Positions 45,223 to 54,161 are shown, numbered from the stretch's first letter. The stretch: DNA of 64,000 nucleotides from Oscillospiraceae bacterium (GCA_017405865.1 JAFQZN010000008.1:1-64000), one strand, 5' to 3'. Numbers and translations are program-made. The notes: a model not told the origin generated them from the sequence alone.

Positions 45223-45251
45223 ATATTAGTGCATTCCGAACGGAATGTCAA
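45223..45251 (-). promoter_or_regulatory. Promoter with operator-like palindrome for the PH-domain gene
   Basis: Minus strand: TTGACA (45251-45246, across the ATPase stop codon), 17-nt spacer, TAATAT (45228-45223). The spacer is occupied by a perfect palindrome CATTCCG-AA-CGGAATG (45232-45247), which suggests repression or activation at this site. Confidence 0.65.
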
Positions 45252-47671
45252 GAATTGCCAGATTTGTCGGTCTTGCGCGCGATTTTGCTGTCGTGCTTGC
45301 GCATCTGGTTGTCGAAGATCAGCAGGAAGAAGCTATAAAGGGTGGGGCAGCCGATCATCAGCAGGATCAAAACCAAAACGGACTTGGAGTCGAGCGCGGC
45401 GAGTTCAAAGAAGCCGGTCAGGAAGAACAGCGCAATCAGCATTGCGGCGAGCATCGCGGCGAACACGACAATGCGCAGCTTGGTAAAGGGCTTGCATACG
45501 TAATAGAGCGTAACGAAGCCGACGGTTGCGACGATCCAAACGGAGATCGTGTTGAGGCTTTCCTGCGGCAGCTCGAGAAGGTTGGTAAAGAGCCCCGCGA
45601 GCAGTACCAGAATCAGATTGGTCAGACCGCCCGGCATGGCGCGGCGGATGACGTTGCGCATGAATTTTCCCTCGACGCGGGCGTAGTTCGGCTCCAGCGC
45701 GAGGAAGAAGGCCGGTACGCCGATGGTCAGCGCACTGATCAGAGAAAGCTGGATCGCCTGCATGGGGAAGGGCATCTTGATGAACAGCAGCAGGAGCGTC
45801 AGCGCAAAGGAAAATATATTCTTGACGAGGAAGAGGGAAGCGGCGCGCTGGATGTTGTTGATCACGCGGCGGCCCTCGGCGACGATGCCGGGCATCGCGC
45901 TGAATTGGGAGTCGAGCAGTACGATCTGCGACACCTGCGAGGCCGCTTGGCTGCCGGACGCCATGGCGATGCCGCAGTCGGCGTCCTTGAGGGCGAGGAC
46001 GTCGTTCACGCCGTCGCCCGTCATGGCGACGGTATGCCCTTGCTTCTGGAAGGCACGGACGAGCTTCCGCTTCTGATCCGGGGTCACGCGGCCGAAAACG
46101 GTGTATTTTCGCACAGCTTCGTTAAAATCCTTCTCTGTTACCAAAGCAGAGGTGTCGACGTACTGATCGGCATTTAAAATGCCGGCTCTTGAAGCGACCT
46201 CGGAGACGGTCATCGGGTTATCGCCCGAGATCACGCGGATGGAAACGCCCTGCTCTGCAAAGTATTTGAAGGTCGAAGGCGCGTCTTCGCGGATGAGGTT
46301 GTTGAGGAAGATCAGCGCGATCGGACGGACGGAAGCGCTGTCCAGTTGCGCGCCGATCTCCTCGTTGTAAGCGGCAAGCAGCAGCACACGGCAGCCTCGC
46401 TGCGACCACGGCTCGGCGTTACCCCGGATGGAGTCATACCGGTCTCCCATGACGAATTCCGGCGCGCCGATGATATACTGCCCGTTCTCGCCGAAATCGG
46501 CAGCGGACCATTTGGTGGAGGAGGAGAAGGGGATACGGCGTGTTGCCGCCCAGCTCGATTCCAGCGCAAACTGCTCGGTCATCGCCTTTGCCGTCTCGTT
46601 GTCCGGCTCCTGCCCGGAATAGAAGGCGGCGAGGATTTTTTCGATGTCCTCGTAGGAATACCCGCTTGCCTCCAGTGGGAAAACGTCGGAGACCTCCATG
46701 CGCGGCTCTGTGATCGTGCCGGTTTTATCCACGCAGAGAACGTCCACATGGGCCAGCGTTTCAATGCAGTTCATGTCCTGTACTAAAACGCGCTTTCTGG
46801 TCAGCTTTAGGCTACTCACGGCGATGGCAACGCTCGTCAGGAGGTACAAGCCTTCCGGGATCATGCCGATCAGTGCGGCGACGGTCGCCTCCACGGATTC
46901 GCGGAAGGGCTGCGCCTGCATCTGCCGGATAAAAAGGATAATACCCATCGGGATCAGCGCAATGCCGACGACGGTGATCAGCTTTGTCAGAGAATTCATC
47001 ATCTCCGAACTGGTGGAGCTGACGTCGGCGCGCGCCTCTGCCGCGAGCTTTGCGGCGTAGCTTTCCGAGCCGACATGCGTGAGCTGCGCCTTGCAGCGCC
47101 CGGAAATGACGAAGCTGCCGGATTTCAGCGTGTCGCCGGGATTCTTGATGACGGCGTCCGCCTCACCGGTCAGTAGCGATTCGTTGACCTGCAGTTGCCC
47201 GTCGCGGACGACCGCGTCGGCACAGATCTGATTGCCTGCGGCAAATTCCACGATGTCGTCGCGCACCAGCTGATCTGTCGGGATCTCGTGGCGCCTGCCG
47301 TCACGCCAGACGCGCAGCCTGCCTGCGGCGACCAGCGTCAGCTTATCCACGGCGCGCTTGGCGCGGATCTCCTGAAAAATGCCGATGACTGTGTTGATCA
47401 CGGCGATGATCAGGAAGGTCATATTCTTGAACGAGCCGACGATCAGAAGCAAAACGGCAAGCACAATGAAGATCAGATTAAAGAAGGTAAAGACCTTCTC
47501 CTTGACGATCTGCTTTTCGCTTTTCGTGTTGCTCGCGGGCGTAACGTTGCGCAAGCCGTTGTTTTGCCGCGCAACGACCTGCTCCGAGGTCAGACCGTAC
47601 GTGACGTCTGCGTCAACGACCGGGAGGGTTCGATATGAAGCATTGGCAGGGATTTGTTTCTCTCGTCTCAT
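45248..47671 (-). CDS. P-type cation-transporting ATPase (HAD-IC)
   Basis: An 807-residue E1-E2 ATPase. Dephosphorylation motif LTGEAD, M4 motif GMIPEGLYLLTSVA, phosphorylation site CVDKTGTIT, and hinge GDGVNDVLALKDADCGIAMASG are all present. About ten membrane helices are expected, six after the hinge. The PEGL motif in M4 points to the cation (Ca/Mg/Mn-like) ATPases of Gram-positive bacteria such as Exp7/CaxP-type proteins rather than heavy-metal pumps; the ion is unknown. ATG 47671 has GGAG 6 bases upstream. ATG 47689 would lie about 9 nt from the predicted RNA start, so the shorter form is preferred. Confidence 0.92.
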   Translation of the reverse strand: MRREKQIPANASYRTLPVVDADVTYGLTSEQVVARQNNGLRNVTPASNTKSEKQIVKEKVFTFFNLIFIVLAVLLLIVGSFKNMTFLIIAVINTVIGIFQEIRAKRAVDKLTLVAAGRLRVWRDGRRHEIPTDQLVRDDIVEFAAGNQICADAVVRDGQLQVNESLLTGEADAVIKNPGDTLKSGSFVISGRCKAQLTHVGSESYAAKLAAEARADVSSTSSEMMNSLTKLITVVGIALIPMGIILFIRQMQAQPFRESVEATVAALIGMIPEGLYLLTSVAIAVSSLKLTRKRVLVQDMNCIETLAHVDVLCVDKTGTITEPRMEVSDVFPLEASGYSYEDIEKILAAFYSGQEPDNETAKAMTEQFALESSWAATRRIPFSSSTKWSAADFGENGQYIIGAPEFVMGDRYDSIRGNAEPWSQRGCRVLLLAAYNEEIGAQLDSASVRPIALIFLNNLIREDAPSTFKYFAEQGVSIRVISGDNPMTVSEVASRAGILNADQYVDTSALVTEKDFNEAVRKYTVFGRVTPDQKRKLVRAFQKQGHTVAMTGDGVNDVLALKDADCGIAMASGSQAASQVSQIVLLDSQFSAMPGIVAEGRRVINNIQRAASLFLVKNIFSFALTLLLLFIKMPFPMQAIQLSLISALTIGVPAFFLALEPNYARVEGKFMRNVIRRAMPGGLTNLILVLLAGLFTNLLELPQESLNTISVWIVATVGFVTLYYVCKPFTKLRIVVFAAMLAAMLIALFFLTGFFELAALDSKSVLVLILLMIGCPTLYSFFLLIFDNQMRKHDSKIARKTDKSGNS

Positions 47672-47704
47672 AGCGCGCTCCGTATCCATACGTTTCTATT
47701 GAAT

Positions 47705-47710
47705 ATTATA
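47705..47710 (-). promoter_or_regulatory. -10 element of the P-type ATPase promoter
   Basis: Minus-strand TATAAT with a TGc extension. The -35 (TGTTCA, 17 nt upstream) is poor. Confidence 0.55.
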
Positions 47711-47823
47711 GCATAGTTTGAGAGAAATGAACATCCTTATCTTTCGTTTTTGCAAAAATTCGGGGATTCTCACGATCCGGTGCAACTCCATGAAAAAAGA
47801 CGAAAAAATATTGAAAAAAGCAC

Positions 47824-47852
47824 TTGATTTTCGGAATTCGATGTGATAGTAT
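47824..47852 (+). promoter_or_regulatory. rplS promoter and leader
   Basis: -35 TTGATT (47824-47829), 17-nt spacer, TGa-extended -10 TAGTAT (47847-47852). The leader of about 75 nt contains a CGGCG/CGCCG hairpin (about 47882-47899) and could be an L19-type autoregulatory leader; that part is not certain. Confidence 0.6.
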
Positions 47853-47932
47853 ATGCAGGTCTGCAAATGGGTGGTCCTCTGCGGCGCGGTCAACGCCGGA
47901 ATGAACGCCTAATAAACAAGGAGGACAATACT

Positions 47933-48274
47933 ATGGATCTGATGAAGGCTCTGACCAGCCAGTACATGAAGGAAGAACTGCCGGAAATGAACGTCGGCGA
48001 TACGGTTCGTGTTCATGTCAAAATCAAGGAAGGCGCTCGTGAAAGAGTGCAGGCGTTCGAGGGAACGATCATTGCCCGCAAGCATGGCGGCATTGAAGAG
48101 TCCATCACCGTCCGCCGCCTGAGCTACGGCGTCGGCTGTGAGAAGGTTTTCCCGGTGCATTCGCCGAACATCGTCAAGGTTGAGACCGTTCGCCGCGGCA
48201 AGGTTCGCCGTGCGAAGCTGTACTACCTGCGCTCCCGTCTCGGCAAGGCTGCCAAGGTCAAGGAGAGAGTCTAA
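47933..48274 (+). CDS. rplS: 50S ribosomal protein L19
   Basis: A 113-residue protein with L19 signatures [28 protein letters not shown] and the C-terminal [16 protein letters not shown] (written in part). AAGGAGG precedes ATG 47933. It is followed by its own terminator; trmD and rimM are not adjacent. Confidence 0.97.
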   Translation: MDLMKALTSQYMKEELPEMNVGDTVRVHVKIKEGARERVQAFEGTIIARKHGGIEESITVRRLSYGVGCEKVFPVHSPNIVKVETVRRGKVRRAKLYYLRSRLGKAAKVKERV

Positions 48275-48278
48275 TCCG

Positions 48279-48325
48279 AAAACACCCCCGTGTTTCCCGA
48301 GAGGGAAGTACGGGGTTTGTTTTTT
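48279..48325 (+). terminator. Rho-independent terminator of rplS
   Basis: CCCCGT pairs with ACGGGG, with an inner CTTCCC/GGGAAG-type stem, followed by a T-rich tract. The tract also overlaps the likely nadE -35 region. Confidence 0.65.
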
Positions 48326-48344
48326 GCGGAAAGTATGCTATAAT
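48317..48344 (+). promoter_or_regulatory. nadE promoter
   Basis: A weak -35 (TTGTTT, 48317-48322), 16-nt spacer and a TGc-extended perfect -10 TATAAT (48339-48344). Confidence 0.55.
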
Positions 48345-48376
48345 GCTGAAAGAAAATCATTTCGGAGGGTACCACA

Positions 48377-49117
48377 ATGGCTTTTGACGCGAAAAAAGTG
48401 AAGAATGATATTGTCAAATGGATTCAGGATTGGTTTGAGATCAACGGCAAGGGCTGCAATGCGATCATCGGCATCTCCGGCGGCAAGGACAGCTCCGTCG
48501 CCGCCGCGCTGTGCGTGGAAGCGCTCGGAAAAGACCGTGTGATCGGCGTTCTGATGCCGAACGGGGAGCAGCATGACATTGATATGGCGTATCTGCTGGT
48601 GCATCATCTCGGCATCGAACACTACGTTGTGAACATCAAGGACGGCTATGACGGACTGCTGCACAGCGTGGAGGATGCGATCGGGGAGGCGAGCAGCGAC
48701 ACGAAGATCAACCTTGCGCCGCGCATCCGCATGGCGACGCTCTACGCTGTCTGCCAGAGCAGAAACGGCAGAGTGGTGAACACCTGCAATCTCTCCGAGG
48801 ACTGGGTCGGCTATTCGACCCGCTACGGCGACAGCGTCGGAGATTTCAGCCCGCTGTCCATGATCTGTGTCCGGGAGGTCAAGGCGATCGGCAGGGAACT
48901 GGGTCTGCCGGAGGCGCTGATCGAAAAGGTGCCGATCGACGGTCTGTGCGGTCTGACGGACGAGGACAAGCTCGGCTTTACCTATGAAACGCTGGATAAG
49001 TATATCCGTGACGGCATCGAGCCGGAGCCGGAAACGAAGACACGCATCGACCGCCTGTATGCGCTCAACCGCTTCAAGGTGCGCTTCATGGACGTTTTCC
49101 CATACCAGCCGGAATAA
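48377..49117 (+). CDS. nadE: Ammonia-dependent NAD+ synthetase
   Basis: A 246-residue enzyme amidating deamido-NAD to NAD. It has the PP-loop IIGISGGKDSSVAAAL, the TCNLSEDWVGYSTRYGDSVGDFSP substrate region and GLTDEDKLGFTYE. There is no glutaminase domain, so it should use free ammonia. With nadD-yqeK it provides the last two steps of NAD synthesis. GGAGGG precedes the ATG. Confidence 0.95.
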   Translation: MAFDAKKVKNDIVKWIQDWFEINGKGCNAIIGISGGKDSSVAAALCVEALGKDRVIGVLMPNGEQHDIDMAYLLVHHLGIEHYVVNIKDGYDGLLHSVEDAIGEASSDTKINLAPRIRMATLYAVCQSRNGRVVNTCNLSEDWVGYSTRYGDSVGDFSPLSMICVREVKAIGRELGLPEALIEKVPIDGLCGLTDEDKLGFTYETLDKYIRDGIEPEPETKTRIDRLYALNRFKVRFMDVFPYQPE

Positions 49118-49195
49118 CAAAAAAGAGCAAAAATGATCTTCTTGCTGACAAATAAGTCCGTAAGGAAAACGCCCGAATAGAAAATTTCAATTAAA

Positions 49196-49222
49196 AACGG
49201 CGGGTCATTCCGCCGTTTTTTC
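49196..49222 (+). terminator. Rho-independent terminator of nadE
   Basis: AACGGCGG (49196-49203) pairs with CCGCCGTT (49210-49217) and is followed by a T-run. Confidence 0.8.
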
Positions 49223-49283
49223 GCAGGGAAGAGAAATGCCGCGCAAAACTGCCTTGACCGCTGTTACTGCCGGAACTGAAAAA

Positions 49284-49337
49284 CGAACGCAACAAAATAA
49301 AAATTTTGTTGCGTTCGGAGTAGGTTTATGCTATACT
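49284..49337 (+). promoter_or_regulatory. Palindrome-overlapped promoter upstream of xerC
   Basis: CGAACGCAACAAAAT and its complement flank a 4-nt centre (49284-49317). The right arm contains the -35 TTGCGT (49309-49314); 17 nt later is the -10 TATACT (49332-49337). A DNA-binding regulator is implied. Confidence 0.55.
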
Positions 49338-49364
49338 ATTGTTATCTGCAAGGCCGATGGCTGC

Positions 49365-49408
49365 CTTCCAGCCGTCTTCCAGCCGTCTTCCAGCCGTCTT
49401 CCGGCTGT
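49365..49408 (+). repeat. Four tandem 11-bp repeats (CTTCCAGCCGT)
   Basis: Three identical units and one variant (CTTCCGGCTGT) lie in tandem. They fill the loop of an AAGGCCGA/TCGGCCTT hairpin (49350-49357; 49411-49418) followed by T's. The upstream GGCTG (49359-49363) could pair with any of the CAGCC units. Confidence 0.7.
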
Positions 49409-49688
49409 TTTCGGCCTTTTTAGGCTGTTTTCAGGGCTTTTCCGGACTTTCCTGCACTTCGTTCCGATTTACACAGATCTGAACCTTGTCTGCAATGCTG
49501 TCGGCTGTTTGGATTCGTTTTGACGCTGCGGACAATTGCTGACCGTTGTATTTATTGCAATGATTAGGTGTCTTTTCATCCTGATATTCTTTCTGCGCTC
49601 ATCCGATAAAAATTTGTAAAATGATCCTTCCTTCATTCTGAAACAATTTATCGGCTCAAGAGCAGACTTCGTTTCGGAGGTTTTCATT

Positions 49689-50705
49689 ATGCAGCAATAT
49701 TCCGACTGTCCGCAGGTGCTTCGAGAGTTCCTGTCGTACCATGAAACGATCAAGGGTCAGTCCGCGCGCACGATCAGCGAATACTATCTTGATCTGCGCA
49801 TGTTCCTGCGCTTTATGAAGCTGATCAAAAATGAGATGCCCTATACGACCGACCTCAATTCGATCTCAATTAAGGACGTTGATCTGGAATTTATAAAAAC
49901 GATAACTATTACTGATATTTATGATTTTCTTTCTTATCTTGCAAACGACCGCAAGACGGACGAATATGCCGCCGCAGGTATCGGCGCGGCGGCGCGGTTT
50001 CGCAAGCTGTCTGCGATCAAATCGTTCTATAAATACCTGACCGTCCGCACCAAGCTGCTCACGGTCAACCCCGTTAAGGATCTTGAATACCCGAAGCTGC
50101 AAAAATCTCTCCCCCGTTACCTGACCCTCGAGGAATCGAAACAATTACTGCTGTCCGTTCAGGGGCCAAATGCGGCGCGGGATTATGCGATTCTGATGCT
50201 GTTTCTCAACTGCGGTATTCGCCGTTCCGAGCTTGTAGGACTCAATTTAACGGACGTTTACGAGGACAGAATCCGCGTTTTAGGCAAAGGAAATAAGGAA
50301 CGCTTCGTTTATTTCGGCTCCGCCTGTAAGGCGGCGATCGACGCCTATCTGCCGGAGCGCAAAAAACGGGTTTTGAGCGACGATCGCGCGCTCTTCGGCT
50401 CGCGGGACAGCAACCGGATCAGCGTGACGGCGGTGCATCGACTGGTGAAAAAGCATCTTTTAGAAGCCGGCCTTGATCCCGAGCGATTCTCCGCCCATAA
50501 GCTGCGCCACACGGCAGCGACGCTCATGCTGAAAAACGGCGTTGATATCCGCACGGTGCAGGAGGTTCTCGGACACGAGAATTTGAACACGACGCAGATT
50601 TATACCCACATCGAAAGCACGGAGCTGAAAATTGCAGCGGAGGCCAATCCCCTCTCCAAGCTGACAAAACCCGAGGATAGCAATGAAGAAAACACTGATA
50701 TTTGA
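49689..50705 (+). CDS. xerC: Tyrosine recombinase XerC-like
   Basis: A 338-residue tyrosine recombinase with an enlarged N-terminal core-binding domain (insert at about residues 45-100) and a complete catalytic domain: NCGIRRSELVGL, GKGNKERFV, HKLRHTAATLM, LGHENLNTTQIYTHI. The longer N-terminus separates it from the 294-residue xerD-like protein. It overlaps the following HAD gene by 23 bases. Partnership with the xerD-like product is inferred, not shown. Confidence 0.88.
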   Translation: MQQYSDCPQVLREFLSYHETIKGQSARTISEYYLDLRMFLRFMKLIKNEMPYTTDLNSISIKDVDLEFIKTITITDIYDFLSYLANDRKTDEYAAAGIGAAARFRKLSAIKSFYKYLTVRTKLLTVNPVKDLEYPKLQKSLPRYLTLEESKQLLLSVQGPNAARDYAILMLFLNCGIRRSELVGLNLTDVYEDRIRVLGKGNKERFVYFGSACKAAIDAYLPERKKRVLSDDRALFGSRDSNRISVTAVHRLVKKHLLEAGLDPERFSAHKLRHTAATLMLKNGVDIRTVQEVLGHENLNTTQIYTHIESTELKIAAEANPLSKLTKPEDSNEENTDI

Positions 50706-51333
50706 TCTTGACGGCACGGTTCTCAACACGTTGAAGGATTTGAAAATTAGTGCGAATATTGCACTGAATTACTACAATTATCCGCAAAAATCGTTGGAAG
50801 AAATTAGAAATTCAGTTGGAGATGGGCTAAAAATGCTGATTCGCCGCGTCCTGCCCATGCATACGGACGAGGAAACTGTCGACGCAGTGCTTGCCAAAAT
50901 GAAGGAGCATTACCGCCTGCACTGTCACGACGCAACAATACCCTACCCCGGCATCCCGGAGCTGCTGGCGCGCCTGAAGACAGAGGGGTATCGCATAGCG
51001 CTTGTCTCTAACAAAGCTGATGCAATGACGAAGGAGCTGCACCGCGTATTCTTCGCCGAAACGATCGATCTTGCGATCGGCGAGACGGAGCGTCTGCAGC
51101 GAAAACCCGCCCCGGATATGGTGTTCGAGGCACTACGCCTGCTCGGTGCAGATAAAAACGACGCAATTTGTATCGGTGATTCCGAAGTGGATGTCCTGAC
51201 GGCGAAAAGTGCCGGACTTCCCTGCCTGTCCGTCAGCTGGGGCTTCCGCTCGGAAACAGTGCTGCTTGCCGCAGGCGCGAAAACGGTCTGCCACACGCCG
51301 GAAGAGTTATATAAAGCCATCAAAGGAAGCTAA
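50683..51333 (+). CDS. HAD-family phosphatase (phosphoglycolate phosphatase-like)
   Basis: A 216-residue HAD hydrolase: motif I LIFDLDGTVLNTLKD at the N-terminus, cap domain (15-85), motif II ALVSNKAD, Lys in QRKPAPDMV, motif IV CIGDSEVDVLTAKSAG. The closest general type is Gph/PgmB. It starts within the end of the recombinase gene. Confidence 0.9.
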   Translation: MKKTLIFDLDGTVLNTLKDLKISANIALNYYNYPQKSLEEIRNSVGDGLKMLIRRVLPMHTDEETVDAVLAKMKEHYRLHCHDATIPYPGIPELLARLKTEGYRIALVSNKADAMTKELHRVFFAETIDLAIGETERLQRKPAPDMVFEALRLLGADKNDAICIGDSEVDVLTAKSAGLPCLSVSWGFRSETVLLAAGAKTVCHTPEELYKAIKGS

Positions 51334-51384
51334 TTCAGCTTCCTTTTTCATTTTTCAGCGGCACCTTTTGGTTGGTAAAAGCGT

Positions 51385-51407
51385 TATGATAGTGAAAGGT
51401 CCTTTCA
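51385..51407 (+). promoter_or_regulatory. Promoter region of sigma module 1 with TGAAAGG palindrome
   Basis: A -10-like TATGAT (51385-51390) is followed at 51393-51407 by a perfect inverted repeat TGAAAGG-T-CCTTTCA. Almost the same palindrome lies at the start of the convergent sigma gene (54652-54665). No sigma-A -35 is present at the right distance. Confidence 0.55.
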
Positions 51408-51434
51408 AAGCACATAGATTCGGGTGGTGATACA

Positions 51435-51920
51435 TTGACAGAACAGGGTTATGAGGACGCGGTGCTTCGGAACAGCCAGCGCATTTTTCTGATCGCACTT
51501 TCCTTTTTCAGCAATCAAAGCGATGCGGAGGACGCGACACAAAACGTACTGCTAAAGCTATGGAAGCATCGGGAAAAGCTGAATGATCCAACGCACATAG
51601 ACAAATGGCTGACGAGGGTTACCGTCAACGAGTGCCGTAGCCTGCTGCGCTTACGCCGACAGACGATAAGCTATGAAGAGATCGAAGCGCTTTGTGCCGT
51701 ACCGGCAGCACAAGAGGAGCAGGAACTGATGCTTGCGGTACTGCGGCTCCCGAAGGAGCAGCGCGTCGCCGTGCATCTGTACTATTACGAGGAGTTTTCT
51801 GTACGGGAAATCGCGCGCTTGCTGCACATTTCGGAAAACGCTGTCAAGAAGCGGCTGTCCCGCGCCAGAGAAACACTCCGAAATCGATTAAAGGAGGAAC
51901 CGTGCAATGAAACGGAATGA
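51435..51920 (+). CDS. ECF-type sigma-70 factor (module 1)
   Basis: A 161-residue sigma factor with region 2 (SQRIFLIALSFFSNQSDAEDATQNVLLKLWKHR) and region 4 (VHLYYYEEFSVREIARLLHISENAVKKRLSRARETLR). The start is TTG 51435 behind GGTGGTGA. It overlaps the downstream membrane protein gene by 14 bases, the layout of sigma/anti-sigma pairs. It is clearly similar to the sigma factor at 54145-54630, especially VxHLYYYE and LKEE. Confidence 0.9.
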   Translation: MTEQGYEDAVLRNSQRIFLIALSFFSNQSDAEDATQNVLLKLWKHREKLNDPTHIDKWLTRVTVNECRSLLRLRRQTISYEEIEALCAVPAAQEEQELMLAVLRLPKEQRVAVHLYYYEEFSVREIARLLHISENAVKKRLSRARETLRNRLKEEPCNETE

Positions 51921-53139
51921 ATATCAAAACGCTTTTTCAAAAATAGAGCCGTCGCAGGCACTGCTTGAGGCGGCGCTGTCGCCAAAGAAACCGCAAAGCG
52001 TTCGACAAGGCACACACCTTGGGACGATCCTGTTGGCGGCCGTGTTCACTGTGGCGCTTCTGGTGGGAACCGCCTTTGCTGCCGTGCATTTTCAGTGGTT
52101 CAGCCTCGGCGGAGCGGAACATATCGTCGAGCCGACGTATGATGCAGAGGCGATCGGCAAACAGGATTTGCTCCTGCCTGATCCGCAGAAGCTGCTTTCG
52201 CTGGAGGGCGAGCCGTCCGACAGCTATATCGGCTTCATGCTGCCGGAATCCTATCTGGACGGGCAAGACGCGCTGAACTGCCGGATGATTAAAAACGGAC
52301 TGTATCAGCGCTATTACCGCAATCCCGCCCGGGGCAATCCCGACAGTCCACTTCTGACCGTCGAGATCATCTATGATGCGGACTTTCTGACCCGTTATCC
52401 TTCAGAAATCGTCAAGGAAGACGTCTTGAACGGAATGCAGACCGTCTGGCTAAAAGTGGAAAGCTCTGCGGACGATCGCCCCCAATACTGCATCTTCCAG
52501 CATAATGAAGAATTAGGTTGTTTTGCTATGATCGCAAGCACCACCTCCTTTGAAGAGGCGGAGAAGGCGGCAAAAGACCTGCGTTATTTGGATTCCGGCA
52601 TTCCGATCGCGCAAACAGAAGACGCGCTATATTATGGCTTCCGCCTCGGCTGGCAACCGGAGAATATGGCGCTTGACAGCCGCACGGTTATGGCGGATCG
52701 CTGGTATCTGGCAAATGCAACCCTGCGCGACGAGTCACTTGACCTAAACAGCATTCTGCTCGGCAGCAACTGGGTTAGTACAGGTGATACCATGTGTAAT
52801 ATCGGTATCTGGATTATAGAAGGACTGTCTTATCCCGCGCCTGTGGAAAACGGAACCGTCTATAAGACTGGAATGATCTGCGGGCACGAAGCGCGCTGGG
52901 TACAAGGCTATGGCGGTCAAAGCGTTATCATTCAGATCAGTTTCCCAGAGGAACAGGTGCAGCTCTGCGCACAGATTTCCTGCTATGTGAAAAACCCAGA
53001 AACGGGAGAAATCGAGGAAATCGCTGCTGAGGAAGCATGTGTAGAAATTGCAGAGAGGATGTTGGAAACCGCTGAACTGGTGCAGGTATTCATTGCGGAA
53101 CCTGCCCCGACAGATTTCAGACCCTTTGCTGTTGGATAA
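51907..53139 (+). CDS. Putative anti-sigma factor, single-pass membrane protein
   Basis: A 410-residue protein. A cytoplasmic segment of about 38 residues (1-38) would bind the sigma factor. One membrane helix (about 40-62, TILLAAVFTVALLVGTAFAAV) is followed by about 345 presumably extracytoplasmic residues with no clear family; two regions look like paired beta domains. It lacks the HxxxCxxC zinc anti-sigma motif. The assignment rests on the 14-base overlap with a sigma gene and on topology. Confidence 0.75.
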   Translation: MKRNEYQNAFSKIEPSQALLEAALSPKKPQSVRQGTHLGTILLAAVFTVALLVGTAFAAVHFQWFSLGGAEHIVEPTYDAEAIGKQDLLLPDPQKLLSLEGEPSDSYIGFMLPESYLDGQDALNCRMIKNGLYQRYYRNPARGNPDSPLLTVEIIYDADFLTRYPSEIVKEDVLNGMQTVWLKVESSADDRPQYCIFQHNEELGCFAMIASTTSFEEAEKAAKDLRYLDSGIPIAQTEDALYYGFRLGWQPENMALDSRTVMADRWYLANATLRDESLDLNSILLGSNWVSTGDTMCNIGIWIIEGLSYPAPVENGTVYKTGMICGHEARWVQGYGGQSVIIQISFPEEQVQLCAQISCYVKNPETGEIEEIAAEEACVEIAERMLETAELVQVFIAEPAPTDFRPFAVG

Positions 53140-53147
53140 TAAAATGA

Positions 53148-53178
53148 ACGGAGCCGCTGCTGCGGCTCCGTTTTTGAG
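53148..53178. terminator. Bidirectional terminator between the convergent sigma modules
   Basis: ACGGAGCCG pairs with CGGCTCCGT around a CTGCTG loop and is followed by T5 on the plus strand. Confidence 0.75.
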
Positions 53179-53192
53179 GTCTGGATTCTTTT

Positions 53193-54161
53193 TTACTTAT
53201 CTTTGATTGGATATAGGGTATCTCCGATTCGAAGCGCCGCCGCGTCCTGGGGATCGATGATTTCCGGCAGTGCGCCGATCTGCCATTGCTCGTCCTCCGG
53301 CAGCTCGGAGCCGATTTGCAGGGCAAACTGTACGGGAAGCTCCCGCCCGTCCTTTAATACCAGTGTACAGCCGCCGTCTGCCATGACTGCGGCGGACTCA
53401 CAATCATCCCCCAGCAGCGCAATACCTTGCAGCTCCAGACTGAGGCGTCCGACGTTCAGTCCGGTTCCGTCCGCGATCACGGTTTGCCGCAGCGAGAACG
53501 GCTGAATCGTGGTTTCCAGATGAACGACGGGTTCATACGGCGTTTGCAGTATTCCGTCCACTTCGATCGGCTCGCCCTCCACCATATGCGCCAGATACAG
53601 TTTTGCACCGTTAAAGTCTTCGCCAAAGTGCCGCAGCGACGACATCTCCGCCTGATAGAGCAGCGTACAAGTCGACGGATCGCTTCCGTCGTCCAACCTG
53701 CGCATCGTAATTCCAAAGCCGACGCCGAAATCGTTCCCGTCCGCGTCCGTTACCACCAGATGCGCCATCTCGCCGTCCTCTAAGGGCTCGACGGGCGTTC
53801 CGTCCGTGCGGGTTTTTGTCAACTGCCAGAAGACGATCCTCCCCTCGACCAGTAAATGGTTGATCGTCCACGTCGTGCTGTCCACGGTTTCTGAGACGCC
53901 GACGTTTTTCACTCTTTCGTCGATCTCCGGGTGAGATTCCACGTTGCCGAGCAAACTGCTCAGCCAATGCGTGTGCAGTTCGGTCGCGGTCACCGCGCCC
54001 AGCAGTACAACCAATATCGCTCCGATTAGGATCGGAACCAGTTTTCGTTTCATTGTGAATGCTCCTTTCTTTCGTTCTGCGTGCTGTTTGACCTGTTCCG
54101 GTGTCACGTCGGAGTGCAGCACGGAGAACGCAAGCTTGTACTGTTCATGTTGCGTCATCAT
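53193..54161 (-). CDS. Putative anti-sigma factor, DUF4179-like
   Basis: A 322-residue single-pass protein. Residues 1-37 are cytoplasmic (HEQYKLAFSVLHSDVTPEQV), a membrane helix covers about 40-62 (VPILIGAILVVLLGAVTA), and the rest is extracytoplasmic with a DUF4179-like beta domain (VDSTTWTINHLLVEGRIVFWQL). It overlaps the upstream sigma gene by 17 bases. It is the convergent counterpart of the module 1 anti-sigma, but the outer domains are unrelated by eye, which suggests different signals. Confidence 0.78.
   Translation of the reverse strand: MMTQHEQYKLAFSVLHSDVTPEQVKQHAERKKGAFTMKRKLVPILIGAILVVLLGAVTATELHTHWLSSLLGNVESHPEIDERVKNVGVSETVDSTTWTINHLLVEGRIVFWQLTKTRTDGTPVEPLEDGEMAHLVVTDADGNDFGVGFGITMRRLDDGSDPSTCTLLYQAEMSSLRHFGEDFNGAKLYLAHMVEGEPIEVDGILQTPYEPVVHLETTIQPFSLRQTVIADGTGLNVGRLSLELQGIALLGDDCESAAVMADGGCTLVLKDGRELPVQFALQIGSELPEDEQWQIGALPEIIDPQDAAALRIGDTLYPIKDK

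Larger units (their letters stand above)
49118..49688. other. 571-bp intergenic region before xerC: terminator, palindromic promoter, 11-bp tandem repeats
   Basis: In order: the nadE terminator (49196-49222), a 15-bp-arm palindrome (49284-49317), a promoter (49309-49337), a terminator-like hairpin enclosing four 11-bp repeats (49350-49422), then about 260 bases with nothing recognisable. No coding is supported. Confidence 0.6.

Noticed and set aside
47855..47932. L19 autoregulatory leader RNA
   Set aside because: A small hairpin is present, but I cannot match the known leader consensus with confidence; only noted under the rplS promoter.
49236..49523. 95-residue open frame across the repeat-rich intergenic region
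   Set aside because: It reads through a palindrome, a promoter and tandem repeats, lacks a ribosome site and has no protein-like pattern.
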